From Lachnospiraceae bacterium (GTDB lineage: Bacteria; Bacillota; Clostridia; Lachnospirales; Lachnospiraceae): 44,271 nt of DNA. Positions 1 to 7,935 of the stretch are shown here, piece after piece. The stretch's first letter is position 1, and each line of letters begins with the position of its first letter. Both the position numbers and the translations under genes were made by a program. Under the pieces are notes generated by a model. The model saw only the letters and a program-made list of their open reading frames with translations, made no database searches and had not been told where the DNA came from. Where the stretch lies: contig WRBB01000025.1 in NCBI GenBank assembly GCA_009779895.1, positions 1 through 44,271 on the forward strand. The letters run 5' to 3'.

Positions 1-49
1 GGCGTATTACTTTTTCCTTAATTTCAGGCTCATAACGTTTGTTTGACAT
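1..49 (-). CDS. Transposase (IS3-type OrfA-like), 5' end only
   Basis: Only the first 16 codons are in the window; the gene runs off the left edge on the minus strand. The translation begins MSNKRYEPEIKEKVIR, which resembles the start of the helix-turn-helix OrfA subunit of IS3/IS150-type transposases that bind the element ends. The ATG at 49 is preceded by an AAAGGAG ribosome site (59-65) and a good minus-strand promoter at 76-105. Family membership is inferred from a very short stretch, so the exact IS family is open. Its position beside decayed restriction-modification genes fits a mobile island boundary. Confidence 0.55.
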   Translation of the reverse strand, partial: MSNKRYEPEIKEKVIR

Positions 50-60
50 TTTTATTTTCT

Positions 61-105
61 CCTTTGATAGATTTGATTATATCAAACTATTCAAAGGTGT
101 TACAA
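61..105 (-). promoter_or_regulatory. Promoter with overlapping palindrome for the left-edge transposase
   Basis: On the minus strand TTGTAA (100-105) and TATAAT (76-81) are separated by 18 bp. The -10 box lies inside the perfect palindrome TTTGATTATATCAAA (72-86). That palindrome is nested in a longer imperfect inverted repeat, CCTTTGATAG (61-70) with CTATTCAAAGG (88-98). This could be an operator for a transposase or HTH repressor, or simply a hairpin in the leader. Confidence 0.5.
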
Positions 106-125
106 ATTTAGTATAGCAGGACATA

Positions 126-326
126 TTGGAATACATGACTACTCAAGAGGCTGCCAACTTATGGGGTATTAAAATCAGACGAGTACAAGCCTTGTGTGAA
201 ATTGGAAAAGTTGAAAATGCACAAAGGCTTGGTCATATGTGGGTAATTCCAACTGGTACGCCTAAGCCAATAGACGGCAGAACAAAAGAAGGTAGGACAT
301 CGAAGCATAAGCATAATGTCGAGTGA
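126..326 (+). CDS. Small helix-turn-helix DNA-binding protein (excisionase/HTH_17-like)
   Basis: A 66-residue protein beginning MEYMTTQEAANLWGI, with the pattern of small excisionase/MerR-like winged helix-turn-helix proteins: TTQEAANLWGI..RRVQALCE, then a wing ending in HMWVIPTGTPKP. Such proteins are common beside restriction and defence genes in Clostridia and are thought to act as local DNA-binding regulators. The chosen start is TTG at 126, because relatives I recall begin with a Met-acid-Tyr sequence, but an in-frame ATG lies at 135. The ribosome site is weak (GCAGGA). It lies divergent from the transposase start and upstream of the truncated R-M gene, so it may have been that operon's regulator. 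Confidence 0.6.
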   Translation: MEYMTTQEAANLWGIKIRRVQALCEIGKVENAQRLGHMWVIPTGTPKPIDGRTKEGRTSKHKHNVE

Positions 327-412
327 GTTATGATTGCGAATATTGAGGAGCTTTTGAACGGGTGTAAGAGGTGAATTTCGAACAACAACCATTTGTTAAG
401 GGGAATGAAATA

Positions 413-700
413 ATGAGTATTATGATTGATGCAAAACAAAGATTGCAGCAACTTATAATCGAATATGACAACTTCATAAAATCAGCTAATCGGAATGATG
501 TTAGCGAAGAAACGGTTCGTGGATGGATAAATAAAATGCTTGAAATTTTCGGCTGGAATGTGCTTGATGCTAATCAAATACTTCAAGAGAAAGTTTTAGG
601 AACAAGAGAAAAAATTAGATTAAAGGAAATAGAGTCTCGTCACTCACGACCTGATTACAGCCTTGTTAGTGGTAGTATAACCAAGACAACGATGATGTAG
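413..700 (+). pseudogene. Amputated N-terminal nuclease domain of a type IIG/Eco57I-like R-M protein
   Basis: About 95 residues starting at the ATG at 413, which follows an AAGGGG site (398-403). The segment EETVRGWINKMLEIFGWNV..NQILQEKV..R.KEI.SRHSRPDYSLV reads like the N-terminal, type I R-like nuclease domain that precedes the methyltransferase in large R-M fusion proteins. The acidic residue of the PD motif (RPDY, near the fragment's end) is present, but the expected downstream (D/E)xK half is absent: the frame switches to ITKTTMM and stops at 700. The matching methyltransferase part resumes around 2325. I therefore read it as the broken 5' end of the gene at 2145-4220. That the two pieces were once one gene is inference. 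Confidence 0.6.
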
Positions 701-710
701 AGGATTAAAA

Positions 711-728
711 CTCGCAGACCTCTGCGAG
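711..728. repeat. Perfect 8-bp inverted repeat at the R-M breakpoint
   Basis: CTCGCAGA (711-718) and TCTGCGAG (721-728) flank two bases. There is no T-run after it, so it is a poor terminator. It sits just past the truncated nuclease fragment and ahead of the zinc-ribbon gene, so it may mark the end of an inserted cassette or be a recombinase or protein site. Confidence 0.45.
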
Positions 729-748
729 AATTGAGAAAGGCTGATATT

Positions 749-958
749 ATGGCGAAAATCTTAAACATGGAAGCGATGCAAAAATGGAGTGAGTTTCCGA
801 AAGATTTTCAAAAGAGAATAATCGACAACGTGTTCTGCGGTGAGTGCTTTGTCACTACCATTGTCGATTATGATATAACACTCACCGATGACGGCTTTGT
901 CCTGCTTAAGGGCAAGTGTAAAAAATGCGGCGGTGATATTGCACGGGTGGTGGATTAA
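749..958 (+). CDS. Small zinc-ribbon protein of unknown function
   Basis: A 69-residue protein starting at ATG 749 after a GAGAAAGG site (733-740). It has an N-terminal amphipathic stretch (MAKILNMEAMQKWSEFPKDF) and then CGEC and CKKCGG, which together could ligate one zinc ion. I recall similar small proteins in Clostridial accessory regions but know no function. It ends 22 bp before the HNH endonuclease start, so the two probably form one cassette; a nucleic-acid-binding or accessory role is a guess from that neighbourhood. Confidence 0.6.
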   Translation: MAKILNMEAMQKWSEFPKDFQKRIIDNVFCGECFVTTIVDYDITLTDDGFVLLKGKCKKCGGDIARVVD

Positions 959-980
959 AACGAAAGCGAGGGCGGATACT

Positions 981-2066
981 ATGGACAAAAATATAATAGA
1001 CCTTGAATCGCTCCGAAAGGAGTTCACAAAGCGTTTCAATCGTCAAAAGTTAGAGACAATGACGATTAACGAATACTCCTTAAACAAGCAGGATAACGCT
1101 CTGTCGAAAGAGAGTTTTTGTTATTGGGTGGAAACAAAACTACGTGGTTTGGGAAGTATGCAAGGCGGAACATCATTCAAATTCGGGACTTATTTTGGGG
1201 AGGAAAAGTCTGACCCGACCTATAAGCGGAGATGGAATAACTGGACAAACGAATCGTTTGAAACAATCCGTGCTGCTCTAATTGAAATATACGATGCTGG
1301 CGAATCCGAGGACATCGAATCCATAAAGAAAAGCAAAATAAGCCCGATGTTCAAGGGTAAAATCCTATCGCTTTATTTTCCACATAGGTATTTAAACATC
1401 TTTTCCAAGGAGCATTTATGCCATTTCTTGAACAAGCTATCCATTCCGCACAACGAGAATGGTGACCTTGTTGACCTGCGTGAAAAGCTAATTGCATACA
1501 AACAGGCAAATCCGAGATTTGCAAAAATGACAGCGATAGAGTTTGGGCATGAGTTATATGGCAAATACGGAAGACCCGAAAAAGGCGAAGAACAGAGCGA
1601 ACCAGCGGAGGAATTGTACGAACACAGCCAAAAGAATGAAATCAATCGCTCGTTTAAAAAAGTGCCGAACTTTTCAGATGTGCCGGAAGATGTGCCGGAG
1701 CAAATTTCTACCTCTTATGGGCAAGTTTATAAAATCGATCCAGCAAAATCACGCAGAGCGATTATCGATGCCGCCTTTACTTGCGAAGCTGACGAAAACC
1801 ACGAATCGTTTACAAGAAAAAATGGCAAGGATAGATATACTGAAGCTCACCACTTAATCCCGAGGAGCTACCAAAAGAACTACACTAAATCCCTTGATGT
1901 GACGGCTAACATTGTTTCGTTATGTAGCAATTGCCATAACTGCCTTCATTACGGTAGCGCGGAGGAACGTAATTTTATTTTAGACGAACTTTACGAAGAC
2001 AGGAAAAGTCGACTTGATGATGTCGGTCTGACGATAACATTAAACGAGTTGAAAAAACTCTACTAA
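981..2066 (+). CDS. HNH endonuclease
   Basis: A 361-residue protein starting at ATG 981 behind a GAGGGCGG site. The C-terminal third carries the HNH signature: EAHHLIPRS followed by ..NIVSLCSNCHNCLHYG, with the His pair, the Asn and the Cys-x-x-Cys zinc knuckle present. The N-terminal ~250 residues have no motif I recognise; WNNWTNESFETIRAAL and FPHRYLNIFSKEHL look like a helical specificity or sensor domain. HNH proteins with long N-terminal domains occur as stand-alone modification-dependent or phage-defence nucleases. It sits exactly where the middle of the R-M gene is missing, so it probably came in with the zinc-ribbon gene. The nuclease motif looks intact. Confidence 0.8.
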   Translation: MDKNIIDLESLRKEFTKRFNRQKLETMTINEYSLNKQDNALSKESFCYWVETKLRGLGSMQGGTSFKFGTYFGEEKSDPTYKRRWNNWTNESFETIRAALIEIYDAGESEDIESIKKSKISPMFKGKILSLYFPHRYLNIFSKEHLCHFLNKLSIPHNENGDLVDLREKLIAYKQANPRFAKMTAIEFGHELYGKYGRPEKGEEQSEPAEELYEHSQKNEINRSFKKVPNFSDVPEDVPEQISTSYGQVYKIDPAKSRRAIIDAAFTCEADENHESFTRKNGKDRYTEAHHLIPRSYQKNYTKSLDVTANIVSLCSNCHNCLHYGSAEERNFILDELYEDRKSRLDDVGLTITLNELKKLY

Positions 2067-2114
2067 GCCAAAAATCAAACCTTTTAATTTTTCCTATACC
2101 TTTTAAGTTTTCCT

Positions 2115-2325
2115 CAATCCAGCCAAAGGGGGTGTGCAAAAATCGTGACGGCAACAATCGAAGCAAAGCGAGCGAACCGCTCGACCGAAAAATCAAGACA
2201 ACAAAAAAGGCTCTCGCAGTCACGGCATGAACTGCGAAAGCCCTTATATTCAGCGGTTTTCGCCACTCCACCGACCAGACGGAGAGCGAGAACCGCCGCT
2301 TGGAATTGTATCAATCTCGGTAAGA
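2115..2325. other. Structured junction segment fused to the methyltransferase frame
   Basis: This stretch is more GC-rich than its flanks and contains two hairpins: CGAGCG/CGCTCG with a 3-base loop (2169-2183), and an imperfect 12-bp stem at 2209-2242 (GGCTCTCGCAGT with ACTGCGAAAGCC). Translated in the downstream frame it is Arg/Thr-rich (TRRRARTAAWN) and unlike any methyltransferase N-terminus, while the methyltransferase homology begins abruptly at IDPACGSGAF around 2328. I interpret it as non-coding, mobile-element-derived sequence at a recombination junction. Nothing else recognisable lies between the HNH stop and the methyltransferase. Confidence 0.5.
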
Positions 2326-4220
2326 ACATTGACCCTGCTTGCGGTTCGGGGGCGTTTCTCGTTGTGTGTTTCGAGCTTATTTCGCAACGACTTATAGAAA
2401 TTCACAGCTATATGTCTGAGCTTGAAAATGCCAACTCATATTTTGTGACAAATAATAATAAGACTTATCTAACCGTTGATGCCAAAAGGGAAATTATCAA
2501 AAATTGTCTTTATGGTGTTGATGTAGATGAAGCCGCAATAGAAGTGTCAAAAATGTCATTAGCCTTAAAAGTAATAGACGATAACGACTTGTCGATTTTG
2601 GAAGAAATCGGTGTTTTTGGTGGTAAAATATTGCGAGATGTTCATTCAAACATAAAACTTGGTAACACTTTGGTTGATATTGATATATCGCTTTCACCTG
2701 AAAAGTGGCAGTCAGTCAAACCTCTTGATATATTTAATTCAGGATTCGCTGATGTTTTTAGTAATCACGGAGGATTTGATTTTGTCGTTGGCAATCCTCC
2801 ATATGTAGAAACAAAACATTATAGACTTGCTTCGCCAAGTATGCATGAATATATCAAAGAAAAATTCATTTCTTTTGAGGGAAAAGCTGATTTAGCAATC
2901 ATTTTTATTGAACGTTGCTTATCGTTTTTGAATGGAAATGGCAGGCTTGGTTTCATTGTCCAAAAACGCTTTTTTAAGACAACGTATGGAAAAGCTATTC
3001 GTCAAATGCTTTCGAATAGACACTCTATTAACAAAGTAATTGACATCAAGACAGATAAGCTATTCCCCGGGCGCATGACCTATGTGGCTATTATGATTTT
3101 AACAAGCCACAAAAATGATGCTTTTCTATACGAGTCTATACCATATGAGCCTATTGACCTTAAAACACATTTTGAAAAGGTTATTACGGAAAACGATGAA
3201 ACTATAGAACAAGTCTTTATACCGACTTCCGTGTTGTCAGATGGTGATGTTTGGGCTTTCGAGTCATATAAATTATTAGAACAAATAACGGAATTAAGTA
3301 AACGTTTCGGAGCATTTGGTAACTATCCAAACTTGCATATTAAAGATGGCGTACAAGTCCTTTGGAAAAAAGTATATCATCTTACTGATTATGTTATTAG
3401 CAATGGATTTGTTACTGGAAATAACGGATTTGGAGAAAATGTGAAAATTGAGCTTGCTGCTACTCGCCCAATTATATACAACAGACTATTCCATTGTTTT
3501 ATGGACTTGCAACCCACTGCATATGCAATAGTCCCTTACGAGGGGAGCGAAAACAAAACGCCTATTAAGATTAGCGAAATGAAAAGGAGATTTCCGCTTG
3601 CTTATGCATATTTGGTTAAATACGAAGAAATAATTAAAGCAAACGTAAATTATTTTAACGATGATGAATTATGGCACACTTACACTCGTGTTCATAATCA
3701 TGACACGTTTCTTGAAAAAAAAATAATAATTCCAATGACTGCAAAAGACACAATTGCCACTTGCTCATTGGATGAAGGTTTATATATGGACAATGCAAAT
3801 GTATGGTTTATTAAAGTGGTTGGTGCCGATGATTCTGAAATGAAAGCACTGACTGCAATTATAAATTCTACAGCATTTTCTGTATTTGCAAAAGCAACAG
3901 CAAATCCTCAAAGCGGTGGGTATTACAAACTTAACAAGCAGTTCCTGTATCCCGTTCCATTTCCGATAAAAAATATTGTCGGGAACAAAAGCATTATTGA
4001 GCAATTAGCCTTGTTACATGATGAAATTGCAACACTACAAAACAATTTTGCGTCAAGCACCCCAACAAGCAGAGATATTGTTCGTTCCGCATTAGAAAAG
4101 AAGTGGAGCGAACTTGACAACATATGTTTTATCTTGTACGAACTTGATGAAGCACAAACCCAACTCATTCACAATGAGGGCAGAACGGTATGCCGTGTTA
4201 GTTTGTTGGGGGGTGTTTGA
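2145..4220 (+). CDS. N6-adenine DNA methyltransferase (Eco57I-type R-M protein), N-terminally truncated
   Basis: The open frame gives 691 residues from a GTG at 2145, but real family similarity starts near residue 62 with motif I (DPACGSGAFLVV). Motif IV NPPY is at 2793-2804, followed by a TaqI/Eco57I-like target-recognition region (FPLAYAYLVKYEEI; SGGYYKLNKQFL) and a helical C-terminus. It would methylate adenine at N6 in a specific DNA site using S-adenosylmethionine. Full-length relatives carry a nuclease domain and several hundred residues before motif I. Those are missing here, and a fragment resembling them lies at 413-700. The first ~60 residues are probably junction sequence, so the product may be inactive. 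It overlaps the next methyltransferase by its stop codon region (spacing 2 bp), so the pair was one operon. Confidence 0.7.
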   Translation: MTATIEAKRANRSTEKSRQQKRLSQSRHELRKPLYSAVFATPPTRRRARTAAWNCINLGKNIDPACGSGAFLVVCFELISQRLIEIHSYMSELENANSYFVTNNNKTYLTVDAKREIIKNCLYGVDVDEAAIEVSKMSLALKVIDDNDLSILEEIGVFGGKILRDVHSNIKLGNTLVDIDISLSPEKWQSVKPLDIFNSGFADVFSNHGGFDFVVGNPPYVETKHYRLASPSMHEYIKEKFISFEGKADLAIIFIERCLSFLNGNGRLGFIVQKRFFKTTYGKAIRQMLSNRHSINKVIDIKTDKLFPGRMTYVAIMILTSHKNDAFLYESIPYEPIDLKTHFEKVITENDETIEQVFIPTSVLSDGDVWAFESYKLLEQITELSKRFGAFGNYPNLHIKDGVQVLWKKVYHLTDYVISNGFVTGNNGFGENVKIELAATRPIIYNRLFHCFMDLQPTAYAIVPYEGSENKTPIKISEMKRRFPLAYAYLVKYEEIIKANVNYFNDDELWHTYTRVHNHDTFLEKKIIIPMTAKDTIATCSLDEGLYMDNANVWFIKVVGADDSEMKALTAIINSTAFSVFAKATANPQSGGYYKLNKQFLYPVPFPIKNIVGNKSIIEQLALLHDEIATLQNNFASSTPTSRDIVRSALEKKWSELDNICFILYELDEAQTQLIHNEGRTVCRVSLLGGV

Positions 4221-4222
4221 TA

Positions 4223-5623
4223 ATGGATGCAAAGAAACTCGTCGCCCGCCTCTCAAGGTTAACGGATTCTGTTGAAGCATTGGAGAAAGCGGTAGCATAT
4301 GCATTCATAAGCGTAAACAGCTACGACACAAACAAATCTGCTTTTTTGACAAAATATTTTGGTGATTTGGACTATGCTGTAGCAAAAAAAGCTACAAGCA
4401 TTATTACTGAAACCGATGTTTCTCTTTCGATATATGCTTTGGTTGAGGTTTTTGAGCTGCTCTTACCAAAGGATATTAAAAAAGAAAATGGAATGGTGTA
4501 TACCCCCACAGAAATAAAAGATTACATTATTGGCAAGGTATTGCAAACTGATAATATTCCTACAGTATGCGACCCCGCTTGCGGGTGTGGCTCTTTCTTG
4601 TTGTCTGCTGCTGAGTTCATAAAAAGGGTTCATGGAATATCCTACTCCGAGATATTTAGTAAGTATATTTTTGGTGTTGACATAGTTGAACACAACATAG
4701 AGAAATGTAAAGTGTTATTTAACCTTTTGGTTGTAGCAAGCAACGAAACAATTGAATCTGTGCTTAACTTAAAAGTCGGCAGTTCTTTGAGCTTGGATTG
4801 GGGCAATGAGTTTAATCTTTATCCCGAAGATGGATTCGATGCTATCATCGGAAATCCGCCATATGTGCGTTCAAGAAATGTCACAAGCGAGGTTCGCAAT
4901 GAAATGAGTTCATGGCAGACTGCAAAAACTGGAAACGCCGATTTGTATATTCCATTTTACGAATTGGGCGTAGAATTCTTGTCTGCTCGAGGCAAACTTG
5001 GTTATATATCCCCAAACACCTTTATACAAAGCGTGAATGGGCGTTCTTTGCGACGGTATTTATTAGAGAACGGTTTCGCTATTTCGATATTGGATTTTAG
5101 AGAAACACAAGTATTCAAAAATGTAACAAGTTACACTTGCATAACTATTGTAGACAAATCTTGTCATGATGGAAGTATCCGTTACGCATTGTTAAATGGA
5201 AAACGCTCATTAAGTGACTATTCTTTCACGGAATATAAAAAAGGGTGTTTTAATGGTTATGACCCTTGGCGCATGAGCGAAAAAGAGATTGATTCTATCA
5301 TCAAGAAAATTGAGAATGTAGGTGTCAAACTTGATTCGTACAAGATACGAAACGGCTTAGCGACCTTGAAGAACGATGTTTATTTTTTTATGCCAACATG
5401 CGAGGATGAACTATATTTTTACCGTCAAAATAACGGTATTACCTATCCAATAGAAAGGTGCGGAGTTGACGTTGTTCTTGATAAATGGAATTTGAAAGAA
5501 GGACATGACAAGTACGCATTTATGGAACAAGCTGTGAATAATCCAGAAGTTACCCATTCAATAAAAAGTCCTCAATGTGAACAATCGGTATTCCATCCAC
5601 AACCCCAATACTTTTTATATTGA
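4223..5623 (+). CDS. Second N6-adenine DNA methyltransferase, C-terminus probably damaged
   Basis: A 466-residue protein starting at ATG 4223 just after the upstream stop, with a G-rich ribosome site (about 4207-4213). It has the NGMVYTP entry motif common to TaqI-type methylases, motif I DPACGCGSFLL (residues 117-127, Cys where Gly-Ser-Gly is usual), NPPY at 211-214, and a recognition-domain start (KIRNGLATLKNDVYFF, then GITYPIER). After about residue 413 it no longer resembles the family, which normally continues with CRDVxNSNR and FPY-type motifs. The last ~30 residues overlap an ATPase relic on the other strand. Paired methyltransferases typically protect the two strands of an asymmetric site. 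It may be a truncated, non-functional copy. Confidence 0.7.
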   Translation: MDAKKLVARLSRLTDSVEALEKAVAYAFISVNSYDTNKSAFLTKYFGDLDYAVAKKATSIITETDVSLSIYALVEVFELLLPKDIKKENGMVYTPTEIKDYIIGKVLQTDNIPTVCDPACGCGSFLLSAAEFIKRVHGISYSEIFSKYIFGVDIVEHNIEKCKVLFNLLVVASNETIESVLNLKVGSSLSLDWGNEFNLYPEDGFDAIIGNPPYVRSRNVTSEVRNEMSSWQTAKTGNADLYIPFYELGVEFLSARGKLGYISPNTFIQSVNGRSLRRYLLENGFAISILDFRETQVFKNVTSYTCITIVDKSCHDGSIRYALLNGKRSLSDYSFTEYKKGCFNGYDPWRMSEKEIDSIIKKIENVGVKLDSYKIRNGLATLKNDVYFFMPTCEDELYFYRQNNGITYPIERCGVDVVLDKWNLKEGHDKYAFMEQAVNNPEVTHSIKSPQCEQSVFHPQPQYFLY

Positions 5624-5834
5624 AATATTTTTCCTTTAGGTGGTTGTGTAGGCTTAAAGCATCCAAAAGGTGAGCGTGATCCAAATCCTCAAAGTTGTAA
5701 TAAGCAATATTACTTTTAGAAACGCCGTTGGATAGAAGAAATTTACGAAACAGCATCAACAAAAAAGATTTCCCGGAGCGGCGCACCCCTGTAATTAGTT
5801 TTATTAGTTTTGGTAGGTGGGCTCTATTTTTCAT
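5550..5834 (-). pseudogene. Internally deleted AAA ATPase (AAA_14/DUF4143-like) relic
   Basis: The minus-strand frame starts at ATG 5834 with a GAGGT site upstream. It reads MKNRAHLPKLIKLITGVRRSG.., which is the N-terminus of the AAA_14/DUF4143 ATPases with the Walker A GVRRSGKS at residues 16-23. After FEDLDH (residues 48-53) it jumps to GIPIVHIEDFLLNG, which resembles the extreme C-terminus of the same family. Full-length relatives are around 400 residues, so some 300 residues including Walker B and the DUF4143 domain are gone. Its 3' end overlaps the tail of the second methyltransferase. The deletion is inferred from family layout. Confidence 0.6.
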
Positions 5835-5871
5835 AAAAATTACCTCATAGGTTTTTATTACGGTGTAACAT

Positions 5872-5925
5872 AAAAAATTCATTTTACAATATAATTCGCG
5901 AAAAATATGAAAAAAATTCATTTTA
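5872..5925. repeat. 15-bp direct repeat in AT-rich island edge
   Basis: AAAAAATTCATTTTA occurs at 5872-5886 and again at 5911-5925. It lies between the ATPase relic and the pdxS promoter, where the accessory island ends. It may be the footprint of an insertion/deletion event or just AT-rich low-complexity sequence. Confidence 0.4.
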
Positions 5926-5995
5926 TTGAATTTCTATTGAAAACTTTGAAAAATAAAAAGACTTATTTTAGAGGAGCTTTCCCTTTATAAAAAAC

Positions 5996-6024
5996 TTGAA
6001 ATATGGGATAAGGCTTGATACAAT
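5996..6024 (+). promoter_or_regulatory. Vegetative promoter of pdxS
   Basis: TTGAAA (5996-6001) and TACAAT (6019-6024) are separated by exactly 17 bp, matching the housekeeping sigma-factor consensus. It lies 43 bp upstream of the pdxS start. Confidence 0.7.
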
Positions 6025-6066
6025 AAGGGGGTCGAAAAAATTTATATTGCGTGGGAGGTTAAGAGA

Positions 6067-6939
6067 ATGAGATATCACTTTGAGGTTGTTGGGGAGAAAA
6101 TACAAAAATTAAAAGGTGGCGTTATTATGGATGTGACCACACCTGAGCAAGCAAGGATAGCAGAAGAGGCCGGAGCATGTGCTGTAATGGCTTTGGAACG
6201 TGTTCCTGCTGATATTCGTGTTGCCGGTGGGGTATCCAGAATGAGTGACCCTAAAATAATAAAGGAAATACAAAGTAGCGTAACCATACCTGTTATGGCA
6301 AAGGTTCGTATAGGACATTTTGTAGAAGCGGAAATTTTGGAAGCCCTTGGAATTGATTGCATAGATGAAAGCGAAGTTTTATCACCGGCCGATGATAGAT
6401 ATCATGTGAACAAAAGAGCGTTTTCGACTCCATTTGTTTGCGGTGCAAAGGATTTGGGCGAAGCGCTTCGCAGAATAGACGAGGGTGCGGCGATGATAAG
6501 AACAAAAGGAGAAGCCGGAACGGGAGATATTATACAAGCGGTAAGGCATATGCGGACGATAAGTAGTGAAATAAAAATAATGCAATCGGCCCGTGCGGAT
6601 GAGTTGTTTTATAAAGCCAAGGAGTTGCAAGTTTCTTATGAACTGGTCGCGTACATCCATAAAAATGGAAAATTACCGGTTTTGAATTTTTCGGCTGGGG
6701 GCGTCGCAAGCCCGGCGGATGCTGTTCTTATGATGAAATTGGGTGCACAGGGTGTGTTTGTAGGTTCCGGTATTTTTAAATCCGGTGATCCTAAAAAACG
6801 TGCAACTGCAATCGTAAAGACGGTAGAGAACTTTGATGATGCGAAGTTGCTTGCTGAACTATCTGAGGACTTAGGGGAAGCTATGGTAGGAATCAATGAA
6901 GATGAAATTGAACTATTGATGGCAGAACGTGGAAAATAA
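6067..6939 (+). CDS. pdxS: Pyridoxal 5'-phosphate synthase lyase subunit PdxS
   Basis: A 290-residue protein, the usual PdxS length, with the family signature [20 protein letters not shown] and [11 protein letters not shown]. PdxS condenses ribose 5-phosphate, glyceraldehyde 3-phosphate and ammonia into the vitamin B6 cofactor PLP. The two Schiff-base lysines are present at K79 ([10 protein letters not shown]) and K147 ([10 protein letters not shown]). The start ATG 6067 has a GGGAGG site. The normal partner is the glutaminase PdxT, which supplies ammonia; it is not next to this gene, and a terminator follows. It may be elsewhere in the genome. The gene has its own promoter at 5996-6024. Confidence 0.95.
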   Translation: MRYHFEVVGEKIQKLKGGVIMDVTTPEQARIAEEAGACAVMALERVPADIRVAGGVSRMSDPKIIKEIQSSVTIPVMAKVRIGHFVEAEILEALGIDCIDESEVLSPADDRYHVNKRAFSTPFVCGAKDLGEALRRIDEGAAMIRTKGEAGTGDIIQAVRHMRTISSEIKIMQSARADELFYKAKELQVSYELVAYIHKNGKLPVLNFSAGGVASPADAVLMMKLGAQGVFVGSGIFKSGDPKKRATAIVKTVENFDDAKLLAELSEDLGEAMVGINEDEIELLMAERGK

Positions 6940-6966
6940 AATAGATACTACAGTATTACATTATAA

Positions 6967-7004
6967 AACGACGGCGTGTTAGCGTATAACCTGCCGTTGT
7001 TTTT
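6967..7004 (+). terminator. Intrinsic terminator after pdxS
   Basis: AACGACGGC (6967-6975) pairs with GCCGTTGTT (6993-7001), including one G-U pair, and the 3' arm runs into TTTTT (7000-7004). It ends the monocistronic pdxS transcript. Confidence 0.65.
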
Positions 7005-7166
7005 GCTGATAAGGGGAATCTTTTTGTTTTGGGATATAATTTTTCTAAGAGGAAATATCAGAATAAAAAGATGATATGGATGTATAAAGTTCAAAATTCT
7101 GTTATAATATGAAAGAAGCTGTAAATTTTACACCAAGCAAACATTTTGGAAGGAGAATAGGTCAAT

Positions 7167-7919
7167 ATGAGATTGGTTTCTTGGAATGTGAATGGGCTAA
7201 GAGCCTGTGTAAAAAAGGGATTTCTGGATTTTTTTAATGAGGTAGATGCAGATATTTTTTGCCTACAAGAAACAAAGGTACAAGCAGGGCAGATAGATTT
7301 GGAGCTGCCGGGTTACCATCAGTATTACAATTATGCGGTGAAAAAAGGTTATTCCGGTACGGCTGTGTTTACAAAGAAAGAACCTCTGTCTGTGGTTTAT
7401 GGCATTGGAACAGAAGAACATGACCAGGAGGGTCGTGTGATTACTTGTGAATTTGAGGATTTTTATTTTGTAGCGGTTTATACGCCGAATTCTAAAAATG
7501 AGTTGTTGCGTCTGGATTATCGTATGATATGGGAAGATGATTTTCGTGCTTATCTGTTGGAATTAGATAAGAAAAAACCCATTATTATGAGTGGTGATTT
7601 AAATGTAGCCCACAAGGAAATTGATTTAAAAAACCCGAAAACCAATCGGCGCAATGCCGGTTTTACAGATGAGGAGCGTGGTAAGTTTACAGAGCTTTTG
7701 GATGCCGGTTTTATTGATACGTTCCGTTATTTTTATCCGGATGAAGTGGGCAAGTATTCTTGGTGGTCTTATCGTGCCAATGCTAGAAATAACAATGCCG
7801 GGTGGCGTATTGATTATTTTTGTGCGTCAAAGCGTTTGGAAAGTCGCTTAAAAGACGCAAGGATATTGGCAGATGTGATGGGGTCTGACCATTGCCCGGT
7901 AGAATTGACTTTAAAATAA
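7167..7919 (+). CDS. exoA: Exodeoxyribonuclease III / AP endonuclease
   Basis: A 250-residue protein of the exonuclease III/endonuclease-exonuclease-phosphatase family, which cuts DNA 5' to abasic sites in base-excision repair and removes 3' blocking groups. Visible catalytic motifs are SWNVNGLRA at the N-terminus, LQETK (E35), SGDLNVAH in the middle, and GSDHCPV with D241/H242. ATG 7167 follows a GGAAGGAG site. A TATAAT at 7103-7108 is the only -10-like element in the 227-bp gap upstream; no convincing -35 was seen. The dapF start follows 16 bp after the stop, so exoA-dapF-dapL are probably cotranscribed. Confidence 0.93.
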   Translation: MRLVSWNVNGLRACVKKGFLDFFNEVDADIFCLQETKVQAGQIDLELPGYHQYYNYAVKKGYSGTAVFTKKEPLSVVYGIGTEEHDQEGRVITCEFEDFYFVAVYTPNSKNELLRLDYRMIWEDDFRAYLLELDKKKPIIMSGDLNVAHKEIDLKNPKTNRRNAGFTDEERGKFTELLDAGFIDTFRYFYPDEVGKYSWWSYRANARNNNAGWRIDYFCASKRLESRLKDARILADVMGSDHCPVELTLK

Positions 7920-7935
7920 GGGGTTTGAAGAGAAT

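Noticed and set aside
413-4220. Single intact R-M gene interrupted by a clean insertion
   Set aside because: The two parts do not add up to a complete protein: the region between the nuclease PD motif and methyltransferase motif I is missing, so replacement or deletion must also have happened.
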